Assembly: GCA_902826505.1 (NCBI GenBank)
Contig: CADEFG010000373.1
Coordinates: 1 to 5,507 of the forward strand
Direction of reading: 5' to 3'
Length of the DNA: 5,507 bases
DNA from: an uncultured Acidobacteriota bacterium
Lineage (GTDB): Bacteria; Acidobacteriota; Blastocatellia; Pyrinomonadales; Pyrinomonadaceae
Shown piece by piece: positions 1-5,128 of the stretch. The translations under genes and the position numbers were made by a program. Under the pieces are notes generated by a model. It made no database searches. It saw nothing but the letters and a program-made list of their open reading frames with translations, and was not told where the DNA came from. Numbering within the stretch: the first letter of the stretch is position 1; each line of letters starts with the position of its first letter.

Positions 1-228
1 AAACCCGTCCGCCCGAACGACGAGCGCGACGTTTTCGGCGTTTTGCCGCTCGACCGAAAATTTCCCTTCCGCATCGGTCACGGTTTGCGCGAGCGTGCGC
101 GGAAAATCGAGCAATAAAACCTCGGCGTTTTTGACCGGCGCGTTGTTTGAATCGGTGACGACGCCCGAAATTGTCTGCGCGGCGACCGCTGAAACAAAGA
201 TCAAACATAAATAAGCCCAGATGAACAC
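1..228 (-). CDS. Exported protein with N-terminal carboxypeptidase-regulatory-like domain, partial (possible TonB-dependent receptor)
   Basis: Only the N-terminus is in the window; the gene runs off the left edge. Translated from the GTG at 228-226 it gives 76 residues: a hydrophobic segment (FIWAYLCLIFVSAVAA, about residues 2-17), a likely signal-peptidase site before Q18, then ISGVVTDSNNAPVKNAEVLL and TVTDAEGKFSVE. The pattern G-V-V-T-D ... P-V-x-x-A-x-V ... T-D-x-x-G-x-F is typical of the beta-sandwich carboxypeptidase-regulatory-like domain. In Acidobacteriota and Bacteroidota this domain often precedes the plug and barrel of outer-membrane TonB-dependent receptors, but nothing beyond it is visible, so the receptor call is inference. 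The start is uncertain. The frame stays open upstream, where LKKT supplies the positive n-region that a signal peptide normally has, so a TTG at 282 or a GTG at 318 may be the true start. None of these has a clear Shine-Dalgarno sequence. It lies downstream of the enolase-superfamily gene on the same strand and could be cotranscribed with it. Confidence 0.7.
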   Translation of the reverse strand, partial: MFIWAYLCLIFVSAVAAQTISGVVTDSNNAPVKNAEVLLLDFPRTLAQTVTDAEGKFSVERQNAENVALVVRADGF

Positions 229-250
229 GGTTTTTTTAAGAACCCGCGAT

Positions 251-278
251 CTGAAATCTGAAATCTGAAATCTGAAAT
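251..278. repeat. Four tandem copies of a 7-mer (CTGAAAT)
   Basis: Four exact head-to-tail copies of CTGAAAT (ATTTCAG on the minus strand) occupy 251-278, preceded by GAT and followed by T. They lie between the stop of the enolase-superfamily gene and the signal-peptide coding region of the next gene. Because 7 is not a multiple of 3, gain or loss of a copy would change the frame if translation began at the upstream TTG (282) or GTG (318). Short tandem heptamers of this kind are known as dispersed intergenic repeats in some bacteria, for example the STRR sequences of cyanobacteria. Whether this one is dispersed cannot be seen from one copy. Confidence 0.85.
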
Positions 279-320
279 TCAATCCGTGTTTTCGTCCGAA
301 TTTTGAAACCGCCGCCACCG

Positions 321-1430
321 TTATTTTATTTCCGTCTTTCTGACCGCGAGTTTTTCGATCAGAGCGCGTTTGACCTCGAAACCGATACCCGGCGATTCGG
401 GCGCGCTGATCGTGCCTTTTTCCGAAACCTCGACCGCCGGTTCGATGATGTCTTCGTGCCAGTAGCGTTTGCTCGCCGACACATCGCCCGGCAAGCGATA
501 GCCCGCGAGCGTCGAGATCGCGATATTATGCGCGCGTCCGATGCCCGATTCGAGCATTCCGCCGCACCAAACGGGCATTCCCGATTCGCGGCAGATCTTT
601 TCGATGCGTTTCGACTCACTGTGACCGCCGACGCGACCGTTTTTGAGGTTGATGATCTTACCTGATTTCAGTTCGATCGCCTTGCGCGCATCGTCGGGCG
701 ATTTGATCGGCTCATCGAGACAAATCGGCGTCGCGATTTCGCGCTGTAATTTGGCGTGATCGATGATGTCGTCGTGCGGTAAGGGTTGTTCGAGCATCAT
801 CAGTTTGAATTCGTCCAGACTTTTCAGCTTTTCAATATCCGCGAGCGTATAAGCGGAATTCGCATCGCCCATCAACGCAATATCGCCGAAGGTTTCGCGC
901 ACTCGTTTGATGACATCATAATCCCAACGCGGCGAAATTTTGATCTTGATGCGCTGGTAACCCGCGTCGAGTTCGGTTTTGATCTTTTCCAAAAGCTGCT
1001 GGACCGAATCCTGAATCCCGATCGAAACGCCGCAGGCGATTTCGCGATTGACGCCGCCCAAATGTTTCCATAAAGGCACCTCTAATTTCTTTGCTTCCAA
1101 ATCCCAGACGGCGGTTTCGAGCGCTGCTTTCGCCATCCGGTTGCCGCGCACCTGTTTCATCAAATCCCAGATTTGCCCCGCCGATTCGACTTCCGCGCCG
1201 AGAATCATCGGCGCGAGAATCCTTTCGCTGACCGCCCACGCCGCGTCCGTCCATTCTTCGGAATACGAAGGCGTTTCGCCGCAGGTCACCTCGCCCCAAC
1301 CTTCTGCGCCGTCGTCGTCGCGAACGTGCGTTAAAATGATCCGGCGTTCGTAAGTTCTGCCGAAACTCGTCTCAAAAAAATGAACGAGCGGCAGATTTAT
1401 TTCGATAAGTTCGATTGATTTGATTTTCAT
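321..1430 (-). CDS. menC: Enolase-superfamily o-succinylbenzoate synthase / N-succinylamino acid racemase
   Basis: A 369-residue protein of the NSAR/OSBS type in the muconate-lactonizing-enzyme subgroup of the enolase superfamily. OSBS dehydrates SHCHC to o-succinylbenzoate in menaquinone synthesis; many relatives also racemise N-succinylamino acids. The order is an N-terminal capping domain (about 1-125) followed by a TIM barrel. Key residues are visible: the K-x-K acid/base motif in IKIKI (K162/K164), metal ligands D189 in GDANSAY, E214 in LEQPL and D239 in LDEPI, and the second catalytic lysine K263 in NLKNGRVGG. GGMLESGIGRAHN and LPGDVSASKRYW near the C-terminus are also typical. Length matches the family. 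I chose the ATG at 1430-1428 because MKIKSIELIEINLPL is the usual family start; the frame extends upstream to 1595 but that part resembles nothing and enters the repeat element. The Shine-Dalgarno is weak (GGA about 3 nt away). No other men genes or N-acyl amino acid genes are nearby, so the in vivo reaction is undecided. Confidence 0.9.
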   Translation of the reverse strand: MKIKSIELIEINLPLVHFFETSFGRTYERRIILTHVRDDDGAEGWGEVTCGETPSYSEEWTDAAWAVSERILAPMILGAEVESAGQIWDLMKQVRGNRMAKAALETAVWDLEAKKLEVPLWKHLGGVNREIACGVSIGIQDSVQQLLEKIKTELDAGYQRIKIKISPRWDYDVIKRVRETFGDIALMGDANSAYTLADIEKLKSLDEFKLMMLEQPLPHDDIIDHAKLQREIATPICLDEPIKSPDDARKAIELKSGKIINLKNGRVGGHSESKRIEKICRESGMPVWCGGMLESGIGRAHNIAISTLAGYRLPGDVSASKRYWHEDIIEPAVEVSEKGTISAPESPGIGFEVKRALIEKLAVRKTEIK

Positions 1431-1454
1431 TATCCAAAATGTCCGATGACAGAC

Positions 1455-1486
1455 AAATAAAAAGGATAAGCAAAAATGCCTATCCT
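1455..1486 (-). terminator. Terminator-like hairpin with U tract in the leader of the menC-like gene
   Basis: On the minus strand a 9-bp stem (AGGATAGGC / GCTTATCCT, one G-U pair; plus-strand arms 1478-1486 and 1463-1471) with a 6-nt loop is followed directly by TTTTATTT (1462-1455). That is the arrangement of a rho-independent terminator oriented toward the menC-like gene. It ends about 24 nt before the ATG at 1430. It may stop read-through from the region to the right, with a promoter downstream, or act as an attenuator in the leader of this gene. The stem has moderate stability only. Confidence 0.5.
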
Positions 1487-1490
1487 GTCC

Positions 1491-1509
1491 ATCAAAGCCG
1501 GGTTTTGAT
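1491..1509. promoter_or_regulatory. Small inverted repeat, possible operator upstream of the menC-like gene
   Basis: ATCAAA (1491-1496) and TTTGAT (1504-1509) form a 6-bp dyad with a 7-bp spacer, 60-80 bp upstream of the menC-like start. The geometry suits a dimeric helix-turn-helix regulator, but a 6-bp dyad is expected fairly often by chance and no convincing promoter could be fixed beside it. Confidence 0.2.
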
Positions 1510-1575
1510 AATGTCGTAATAATATGTTGTCTTCCCTGAAATCTTTTTTGTCGGAGCGCGGACGGCTCGTCCGCC

Positions 1576-1592
1576 AGCGTTTGAAAAACGCT
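1576..1592. repeat. Hairpin next to the left REP arm
   Basis: Perfect 7-bp inverted repeat AGCGTTT (1576-1582) / AAACGCT (1586-1592) with a 3-nt GAA loop, beginning one base after the left 25-bp arm. It probably belongs to the same mobile-type element. Confidence 0.55.
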
Positions 1593-1639
1593 CAAAACGC
1601 CTCGCTTTCATTCAAGATTTAAGAAAATTGAGACTTTTT

Positions 1640-1660
1640 ACGTCGTTTTTTAAACGACGT
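1640..1660. repeat. Perfect 9-bp hairpin inside the REP-like doublet
   Basis: ACGTCGTTT (1640-1648) and AAACGACGT (1652-1660) pair perfectly around a 3-nt loop, two bases from the right arm. Its AT-flanked, symmetrical form could act as a weak terminator on either strand, but its position fits better as the internal stem of the repeat element. Confidence 0.6.
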
Positions 1661-1802
1661 AAGCGGACGAGCCATCCGCGCTCCGACCGGAATCGTTTAT
1701 TTTTATTTAATCAACTAAATTCTTGAGCTGCTTCCGATTAGAACACTGCCCGGATTTTTCGCCGAAGGTAAGTGATTGAATTTTTCAAAGCCGTTTGAAA
1801 CA

Positions 1803-1843
1803 AAATCAGAAGCGTCTGCAGGCATTTCAGACGCTTCTGATTT
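1803..1843. repeat. 16-bp perfect dyad within the 21-bp array
   Basis: The arms 1803-1818 (ending GCGTCTG) and 1828-1843 (starting CAGACGC) are perfect reverse complements with a 9-nt gap, centred at 1823. This is the longest dyad of the array and would form a stable stem-loop in RNA or single-stranded DNA. Confidence 0.8.
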
Positions 1844-1867
1844 CTCCGCAAACGTCTTTTTGTTGCC

Positions 1868-1904
1868 GGCAAACGCGTCTGAAATCGTGGCAGACGCGTT
1901 TGCC
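1868..1904. repeat. 14-bp perfect dyad within the 21-bp array
   Basis: GGCAAACGCGTCTG (1868-1881) and CAGACGCGTTTGCC (1891-1904) are perfect reverse complements with a 9-nt gap, centred at 1886. That is exactly 63 bp (three units) from the centre of the dyad at 1823, with the same gap length. Confidence 0.8.
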
Positions 1905-2029
1905 ATGATTTCAGACGCGTTTAATTTCGCGGCAAACCGCTTTGAAAACCTTGCAAACGCGCTTGCAAGCATTGCAGACGGCTTTGAAATCGCGGCAAAC
2001 GCGTCTAATTTCTCCGCAGACGCGTCTGC

Positions 2030-2088
2030 AAATTCATTAAAAAGCAAAAAGCCCGATAATTACAGGCTTTTTGCTTTTTAATGAATTT
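2030..2088. terminator. Bidirectional intrinsic terminator, 24-bp perfect inverted repeat
   Basis: The arms 2030-2053 and 2065-2088 are perfect reverse complements around an 11-nt loop. The inner stem is AAAAAGCC / GGCTTTTT, so on either strand the GC step is followed by T-rich sequence (GGCTTTTTGCTTTTT). It starts 42 nt beyond the stop codon of the VWA gene, which it most likely terminates on the minus strand. On the plus strand it would end any transcript that reads through the 21-bp array. Confidence 0.8.
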
Positions 2089-2130
2089 TATTAGTCATAA
2101 AATTCCGGTTTATTTTAGTTGCAAACAACG

Positions 2131-3648
2131 CTAATTACATTTCGCGCAGTCGTTGTTTTTAGTTTGCCGGTTGACGGCTTTCAGATCGCGCCGGTAACCT
2201 TCGATAATGTTCAAAATAAACTTAATATCCGCGTCCTCCATATTCGGAAAACGCCGGTAAGTTTCCGCGACCGAAGCGTTTAAAAAGTTCTCGGCTTGGC
2301 GATAGTTTTGACGCCGCGCCGATTCGGTCATATCGAAAAGCGATTGTGCTAATTCGGCGATCGTGTAATTTTTCTTGACCTCGGTATCGGCTAACAGATT
2401 GACGTTTTTTTGCTCGCTCGGCAGCAACTTAACTTCCTGCACTTCTTCGACCGTGCGCTGGCGTTTGACATCGAAATACGAGAGCCGGACTTTGACAAAC
2501 GACGATGATTTCAAAGGATTGCGGGCGTGAAAACGGATCATCACGACCTGCGTCAAACCGTTATTCATATTGTCGAGATTGATCGAAACGCCGTTTGCCC
2601 GCGTTTTCGGCGCGTAGCCGTAAATCTTTTCAACCTGCAAATTCGCATCCGTTTCAATGCTCACTTCGACCTTTTTGGCAACCGACGAGATCAGGCTTTG
2701 AACTTCATTGACGAAGACTTTTTCGATGTCCTGGTTATCGGAAATAAAATGATAAAGCCCGCGTCCGGATTTGGCGAGCGTGCGCAGCAGATCGTTGTTC
2801 AGATCAAGCCCGACACCGATCGTCGAAAGGTCGAGACCTTGCCCGTTAAATTCCGACGAAGCGGACGCGATCTTGCCGGGATCAACGACGCCGACATTGG
2901 CGATGCCGTCCGTCAGTAAAATCACGCGGTTGGTCGCGCCTTTCAGAAAATTCTTTTGCGCTTCCGCGTAGCCGAGCATCAATCCGGCGTGAATATTGGT
3001 CGAACCGTCCGGCTCGATACAGTCGATCGCTTTGCGCAATTCGTAACCGTCGCCGATGCGGCTCGCGGGAAACAAAACTTCGGCATCGGTGTCGAAAACG
3101 ACGATCGAAACGATATCGTCGGGACGCAGTTTACCGACCAAAGTCCGCAAAGATTCCTTGACGCGCGACATTTTATCGCTGTCCGCCATCGAACCGCTTT
3201 TATCGATGACGAGAGCCAGATTTAATGGACGCAGATCCGTTCGCTCAGAGACTTCGGCGGTCGTAAAACCGATCTGCAAAACGGCTTCGCGCTGAAGCGG
3301 CGAAATTTCATTATTTCCCCAACGCGTGTCGAGCGCGACCGCCTGCCCGACTTTCGGCAGCGGCAGACGATGTTTGTGATAATTGACAAATTCTTCGACC
3401 GCAACCTCGTCAGGCGCTTTGAAACTGACCGTCGGCTCGTAATAATTCGTATTCGTCGAACCCGTGTTTCTCGAACTTACTTTTCTTGAACTGGTTGCGC
3501 CGGAAGTTTGCGGGTTTGACTTGGAAATTGCGCGGCTTCGCGAAACCGAAGCCGAGTTAATTCCCTGCTGCGCCGAAACATTGATCCCCAAACACAAAAA
3601 CGCTCCGCCAAGCGCGAACAAAAATCCGCTAAAACGATAGACTCTCAT
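2131..3648 (-). CDS. Secreted von Willebrand factor type A domain protein
   Basis: A 505-residue protein with a signal peptide (MRVYRFSG, then a hydrophobic stretch, with a likely cut after VSA26), a Ser/Thr/Asn-rich linker (about 28-70), a short segment EEFVNYHKHRLPLP (about 85-98) resembling the region before the VWA domain in YfbK-type proteins, and a VWA domain (about 140-320). The metal-ion-dependent adhesion site is complete: D149-x-S151-x-S153 in DKSGSM, T217 in GSTNIHAG, and D247 in LLTDG. A probable beta-rich part (about 325-410) and a helical C-terminal part (about 424-490) follow. The protein ends in NNDCAKCN, a terminal C-x-x-C pair (C501, C504). The family binds a divalent cation and usually mediates protein-protein contact; the partner is unknown. 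With the signal peptide and no later membrane segment it should be periplasmic or secreted. The start is firm: AAGGAG lies 7 nt before the ATG. It is flanked by gaps of over 100 bp and has its own terminator, so it is probably monocistronic. Confidence 0.9.
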   Translation of the reverse strand: MRVYRFSGFLFALGGAFLCLGINVSAQQGINSASVSRSRAISKSNPQTSGATSSRKVSSRNTGSTNTNYYEPTVSFKAPDEVAVEEFVNYHKHRLPLPKVGQAVALDTRWGNNEISPLQREAVLQIGFTTAEVSERTDLRPLNLALVIDKSGSMADSDKMSRVKESLRTLVGKLRPDDIVSIVVFDTDAEVLFPASRIGDGYELRKAIDCIEPDGSTNIHAGLMLGYAEAQKNFLKGATNRVILLTDGIANVGVVDPGKIASASSEFNGQGLDLSTIGVGLDLNNDLLRTLAKSGRGLYHFISDNQDIEKVFVNEVQSLISSVAKKVEVSIETDANLQVEKIYGYAPKTRANGVSINLDNMNNGLTQVVMIRFHARNPLKSSSFVKVRLSYFDVKRQRTVEEVQEVKLLPSEQKNVNLLADTEVKKNYTIAELAQSLFDMTESARRQNYRQAENFLNASVAETYRRFPNMEDADIKFILNIIEGYRRDLKAVNRQTKNNDCAKCN

Positions 3649-3655
3649 TACTTTT

Positions 3656-3661
3656 CTCCTT
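3656..3661 (-). promoter_or_regulatory. Strong Shine-Dalgarno of the VWA gene
   Basis: On the minus strand AAGGAG precedes the ATG (3648-3646) with 7 nt between them. It is the only near-consensus ribosome binding site in the window and fixes the VWA start. Confidence 0.8.
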
Positions 3662-3722
3662 AATTTTTGAAATTTATCAGCAATTGGGGAAAGCTTGTTT
3701 TGTAAAACCTTGTGCCTAAAGG

Positions 3723-3759
3723 ATTCTTTGAAAGAAAATAAAGTTGCTTGGCAAAGAAT
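3723..3759 (-). terminator. Weak hairpin downstream of ilvA, possible terminator
   Basis: ATTCTTTG (3723-3730) and CAAAGAAT (3752-3759) form an 8-bp dyad with a 21-nt loop, beginning 22 nt after the ilvA stop on the minus strand. The stem is AT-rich and the following bases (CCTTTAGG) make a poor U tract, so termination here is doubtful and read-through into the VWA gene is possible. Confidence 0.25.
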
Positions 3760-3781
3760 TTTTATTTGGAAGATATTTTTC

Positions 3782-5047
3782 TTAAACCAGAAATTGAAAA
3801 AGATCCTGGCGGTCGTTGATATACTCGTAGGGAATCCGCGTCTGCTTCATTCTCTCGAGAAGCGGTTCGAATTCTTCCTTGTTTTTGAGTTCGATCCCGA
3901 CGAGCGCGGGACCTTGTTCCCGCGAAGTTTTCTTGACGTATTCGAAATGCGTGATGTCGTCGTCCGGTCCGAGTACGGTCAGAAATTCGCGCAAGGCTCC
4001 GGCGCGCTGCGGGAAACGAATGATGAAATAATGCTTTAATCCTTCGTAAAGCAAGGAACGTTCTTTGATTTCTTCAGTGCGCGTGATGTCGTTGTTGCCG
4101 CCCGAAACGAGACAAACGACGTTTTTTCCTTTGATTTCGTCTTTGATTAGATCCAGCGCGGCGATCGTCAGCGCCCCGGCAGGTTCGGCAACGATCGCTT
4201 CTTCGTTGTAAAGCTGCAGGATCGTCGAACAAACCTTGCCTTCGGGAACCAGCAGAACTTTTTCGAGATTTTTGCGGCAAATCTCGAACGTTAATTCTCC
4301 GACACGCCTGACCGCCGCGCCGTCAACAAACTTATCAACCTTTTCGAGGGTGACGATCTCTTCTCTTTCAAACGCGTTTTCCATCGCCGGTGCGCCCGCC
4401 GGCTCAACGCCGATAATCCGCGTATGCGGGCTGAGTTGCCGGAAAACGGTCGAAACGCCCGAAGCAAGTCCGCCGCCGCCGATCGCCAGAAGAAGATAAT
4501 CAATCCGCACATCGGCATCTTTAAAAATCTCCAAACCGACCGTTCCCTGACCTTCGATCACCTGTAAATCGTCAAACGGATGGACAAAGGTCGCGCCCAT
4601 TTCATCGCAAAATTTCAAGCTCGCGGCAAAAGCGTCGTCGAAAGTATCGCCGACCAATTCGACATCGATCATTTCTTTGCCGAACATTTTCACCTGTTTG
4701 ACTTTCTGATTCGGCGTCGTCGTCGGCATAAAGATCGTCCCTTTGATCGCCATCAAACGGCACGCATACGCGACGCCCTGCGCGTGATTTCCGGCGGACG
4801 CGCAAACCACGCCTTTGGCGATCGACGCGGGCGGAAGCTGCGCCATTTTGTTGTAAGCGCCGCGAATTTTATACGAACGGACGATTTGCAGATCTTCGCG
4901 TTTGAGCAGGATATTTGCTTCAAAACGCTCGGAAAGATTGAGGTTCGGCTGGAGCGGCGTGTGAATGGCAACTTTTCGCAAACGCTCGGCGGCTTGAAAA
5001 ATGTTATCAACATTCGGAAAGATGATTTGTCGGGTTTCAGATTCCAT
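3782..5047 (-). CDS. ilvA: Threonine ammonia-lyase (threonine dehydratase), short biosynthetic form
   Basis: A 421-residue PLP enzyme that deaminates L-threonine to 2-oxobutanoate and ammonia, the first step of isoleucine synthesis in the cytoplasm. The catalytic part (about 12-325) shows the fold-type II motifs: the PLP lysine K60 in RSYKIRGAYN, SAGNHAQG (84-91), the phosphate-binding loop GGGGL (190-194), and SGGNND (315-320) near the cofactor ring. A single C-terminal ACT-like regulatory domain follows (about 335-421: HYFIIRFPQRAGALREFLTVLGPDDDITHFEY). This agrees with the short form found in Bacillus and Corynebacterium rather than the roughly 510-residue enterobacterial form with two ACT-like domains. 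The ATG at 5047-5045 gives the family's usual N-terminus; no Shine-Dalgarno is visible, but TATAAC lies 3 nt upstream. No other ilv or leu genes are adjacent. The catabolic TdcB form lacks the ACT part and so is unlikely. Confidence 0.94.
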   Translation of the reverse strand: MESETRQIIFPNVDNIFQAAERLRKVAIHTPLQPNLNLSERFEANILLKREDLQIVRSYKIRGAYNKMAQLPPASIAKGVVCASAGNHAQGVAYACRLMAIKGTIFMPTTTPNQKVKQVKMFGKEMIDVELVGDTFDDAFAASLKFCDEMGATFVHPFDDLQVIEGQGTVGLEIFKDADVRIDYLLLAIGGGGLASGVSTVFRQLSPHTRIIGVEPAGAPAMENAFEREEIVTLEKVDKFVDGAAVRRVGELTFEICRKNLEKVLLVPEGKVCSTILQLYNEEAIVAEPAGALTIAALDLIKDEIKGKNVVCLVSGGNNDITRTEEIKERSLLYEGLKHYFIIRFPQRAGALREFLTVLGPDDDITHFEYVKKTSREQGPALVGIELKNKEEFEPLLERMKQTRIPYEYINDRQDLFQFLV

Positions 5048-5050
5048 TTT

Positions 5051-5056
5051 GTTATA
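5051..5056 (-). promoter_or_regulatory. Possible -10 box immediately before ilvA
   Basis: TATAAC on the minus strand (plus 5056-5051) resembles a -10 element but is only 3 nt from the ATG. The region 17 bp further upstream offers TTCTTT, a poor -35 match. If functional, the transcript would start at or very near the ATG and be leaderless, consistent with the missing Shine-Dalgarno. The 5048-5100 stretch is AT-rich, so the match may be chance. Confidence 0.3.
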
Positions 5057-5128
5057 CTACCGACAAAAGAATAAAAGAAATTTATCCGAAAAGAAACTTT
5101 AAAGCGTAAAAAAGGCAGAAAAGACCGG

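Larger units (their letters stand above)
1550..1687. repeat. REP-like doublet (BIME-like element) with 25-bp inverted arms
   Basis: The arms at 1550-1574 and 1663-1687 are inverted copies of each other matching at 24 of 25 positions. Each arm is itself a small hairpin next to a purine-rich foot: in the left arm GTCGGAG is followed by GCGGAC (1558-1563), loop GGCTC, then GTCCGC (1569-1574). The single difference between arms is a C/T change in the stem that leaves a G-T wobble in the right arm when it is read on the minus strand. Between the arms lie two more hairpins: AGCGTTT / AAACGCT (1576-1592, 3-nt loop) and ACGTCGTTT / AAACGACGT (1640-1660, 3-nt loop). A GGAG foot plus an imperfect palindrome, placed as an inverted pair in an intergenic gap, is the layout of REP/BIME elements moved by REP-associated tyrosine transposases. 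No transposase gene is in the window. Confidence 0.8.
1788..2039. repeat. Array of about twelve degenerate 21-bp tandem repeats
   Basis: Twelve consecutive 21-bp units can be laid out from 1788 to 2039 (unit starts 1788, 1809, 1830, 1851 and every 21 bp to 2019) without any indel. The consensus is RACGCGTYTG followed by AAATCGCGGCA. Nearly all units end in CA and many have the core ACGCGT. The stretch 1767-1787 resembles a decayed further unit. The period is a multiple of 3, so one frame on each strand is open throughout. On plus the unit reads (D/N)-A-(F/S)-x-x-(I/F/A)-(A/S), as in NASEIVA, DAFAMIS and NALASIA; on minus it gives similar heptads such as ANASATI and SDAFAG. The open frames are TTG 1776 to TAA 2081 on plus and TTG 2047 to TAG 1715 on minus. 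Neither has an ATG start, and both cross into the inverted repeat at 2030-2088, so I do not call a gene. There are no unique spacers, so it is not a CRISPR array. Confidence 0.85.

Noticed and set aside
303..1353. Open frames antisense to or out of frame with the menC-like gene
   Set aside because: They mirror the codon pattern of a well-supported enzyme gene and have no family features of their own.
1431..1595. N-terminal extension of the menC-like frame to an upstream ATG at 1595
   Set aside because: The extra 55 residues do not resemble the family, run through the hairpin-U-tract and part of the REP-like element, and the internal ATG gives the normal N-terminus.
1550..1687. Insertion sequence or complete MITE with target-site duplication
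   Set aside because: No direct repeat flanks the 25-bp arms and no transposase frame is inside; the hairpin-plus-GGAG structure fits a REP doublet better.
1788..2039. CRISPR array
   Set aside because: The 21-bp units are contiguous, with no unique spacers, and no cas genes are present.
1715..2047. Minus-strand 110-residue or plus-strand 101-residue repeat protein as a confident gene
   Set aside because: Both frames start only with TTG, have no convincing ribosome binding site, and run into the terminator inverted repeat. A stop-free frame is expected on each strand whenever a 21-bp unit lacks stops, so openness alone is weak evidence.
2527..3404. Open frames overlapping the VWA gene on either strand
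   Set aside because: Basic, low-complexity translations typical of shadow frames; the VWA frame has a signal peptide, complete MIDAS and strong ribosome binding site.
3649..3781. Promoter of the VWA gene
   Set aside because: The stretch is AT-rich with several loose matches (for example TTTACA and GATAAA), but none has acceptable spacing, so no promoter is called.
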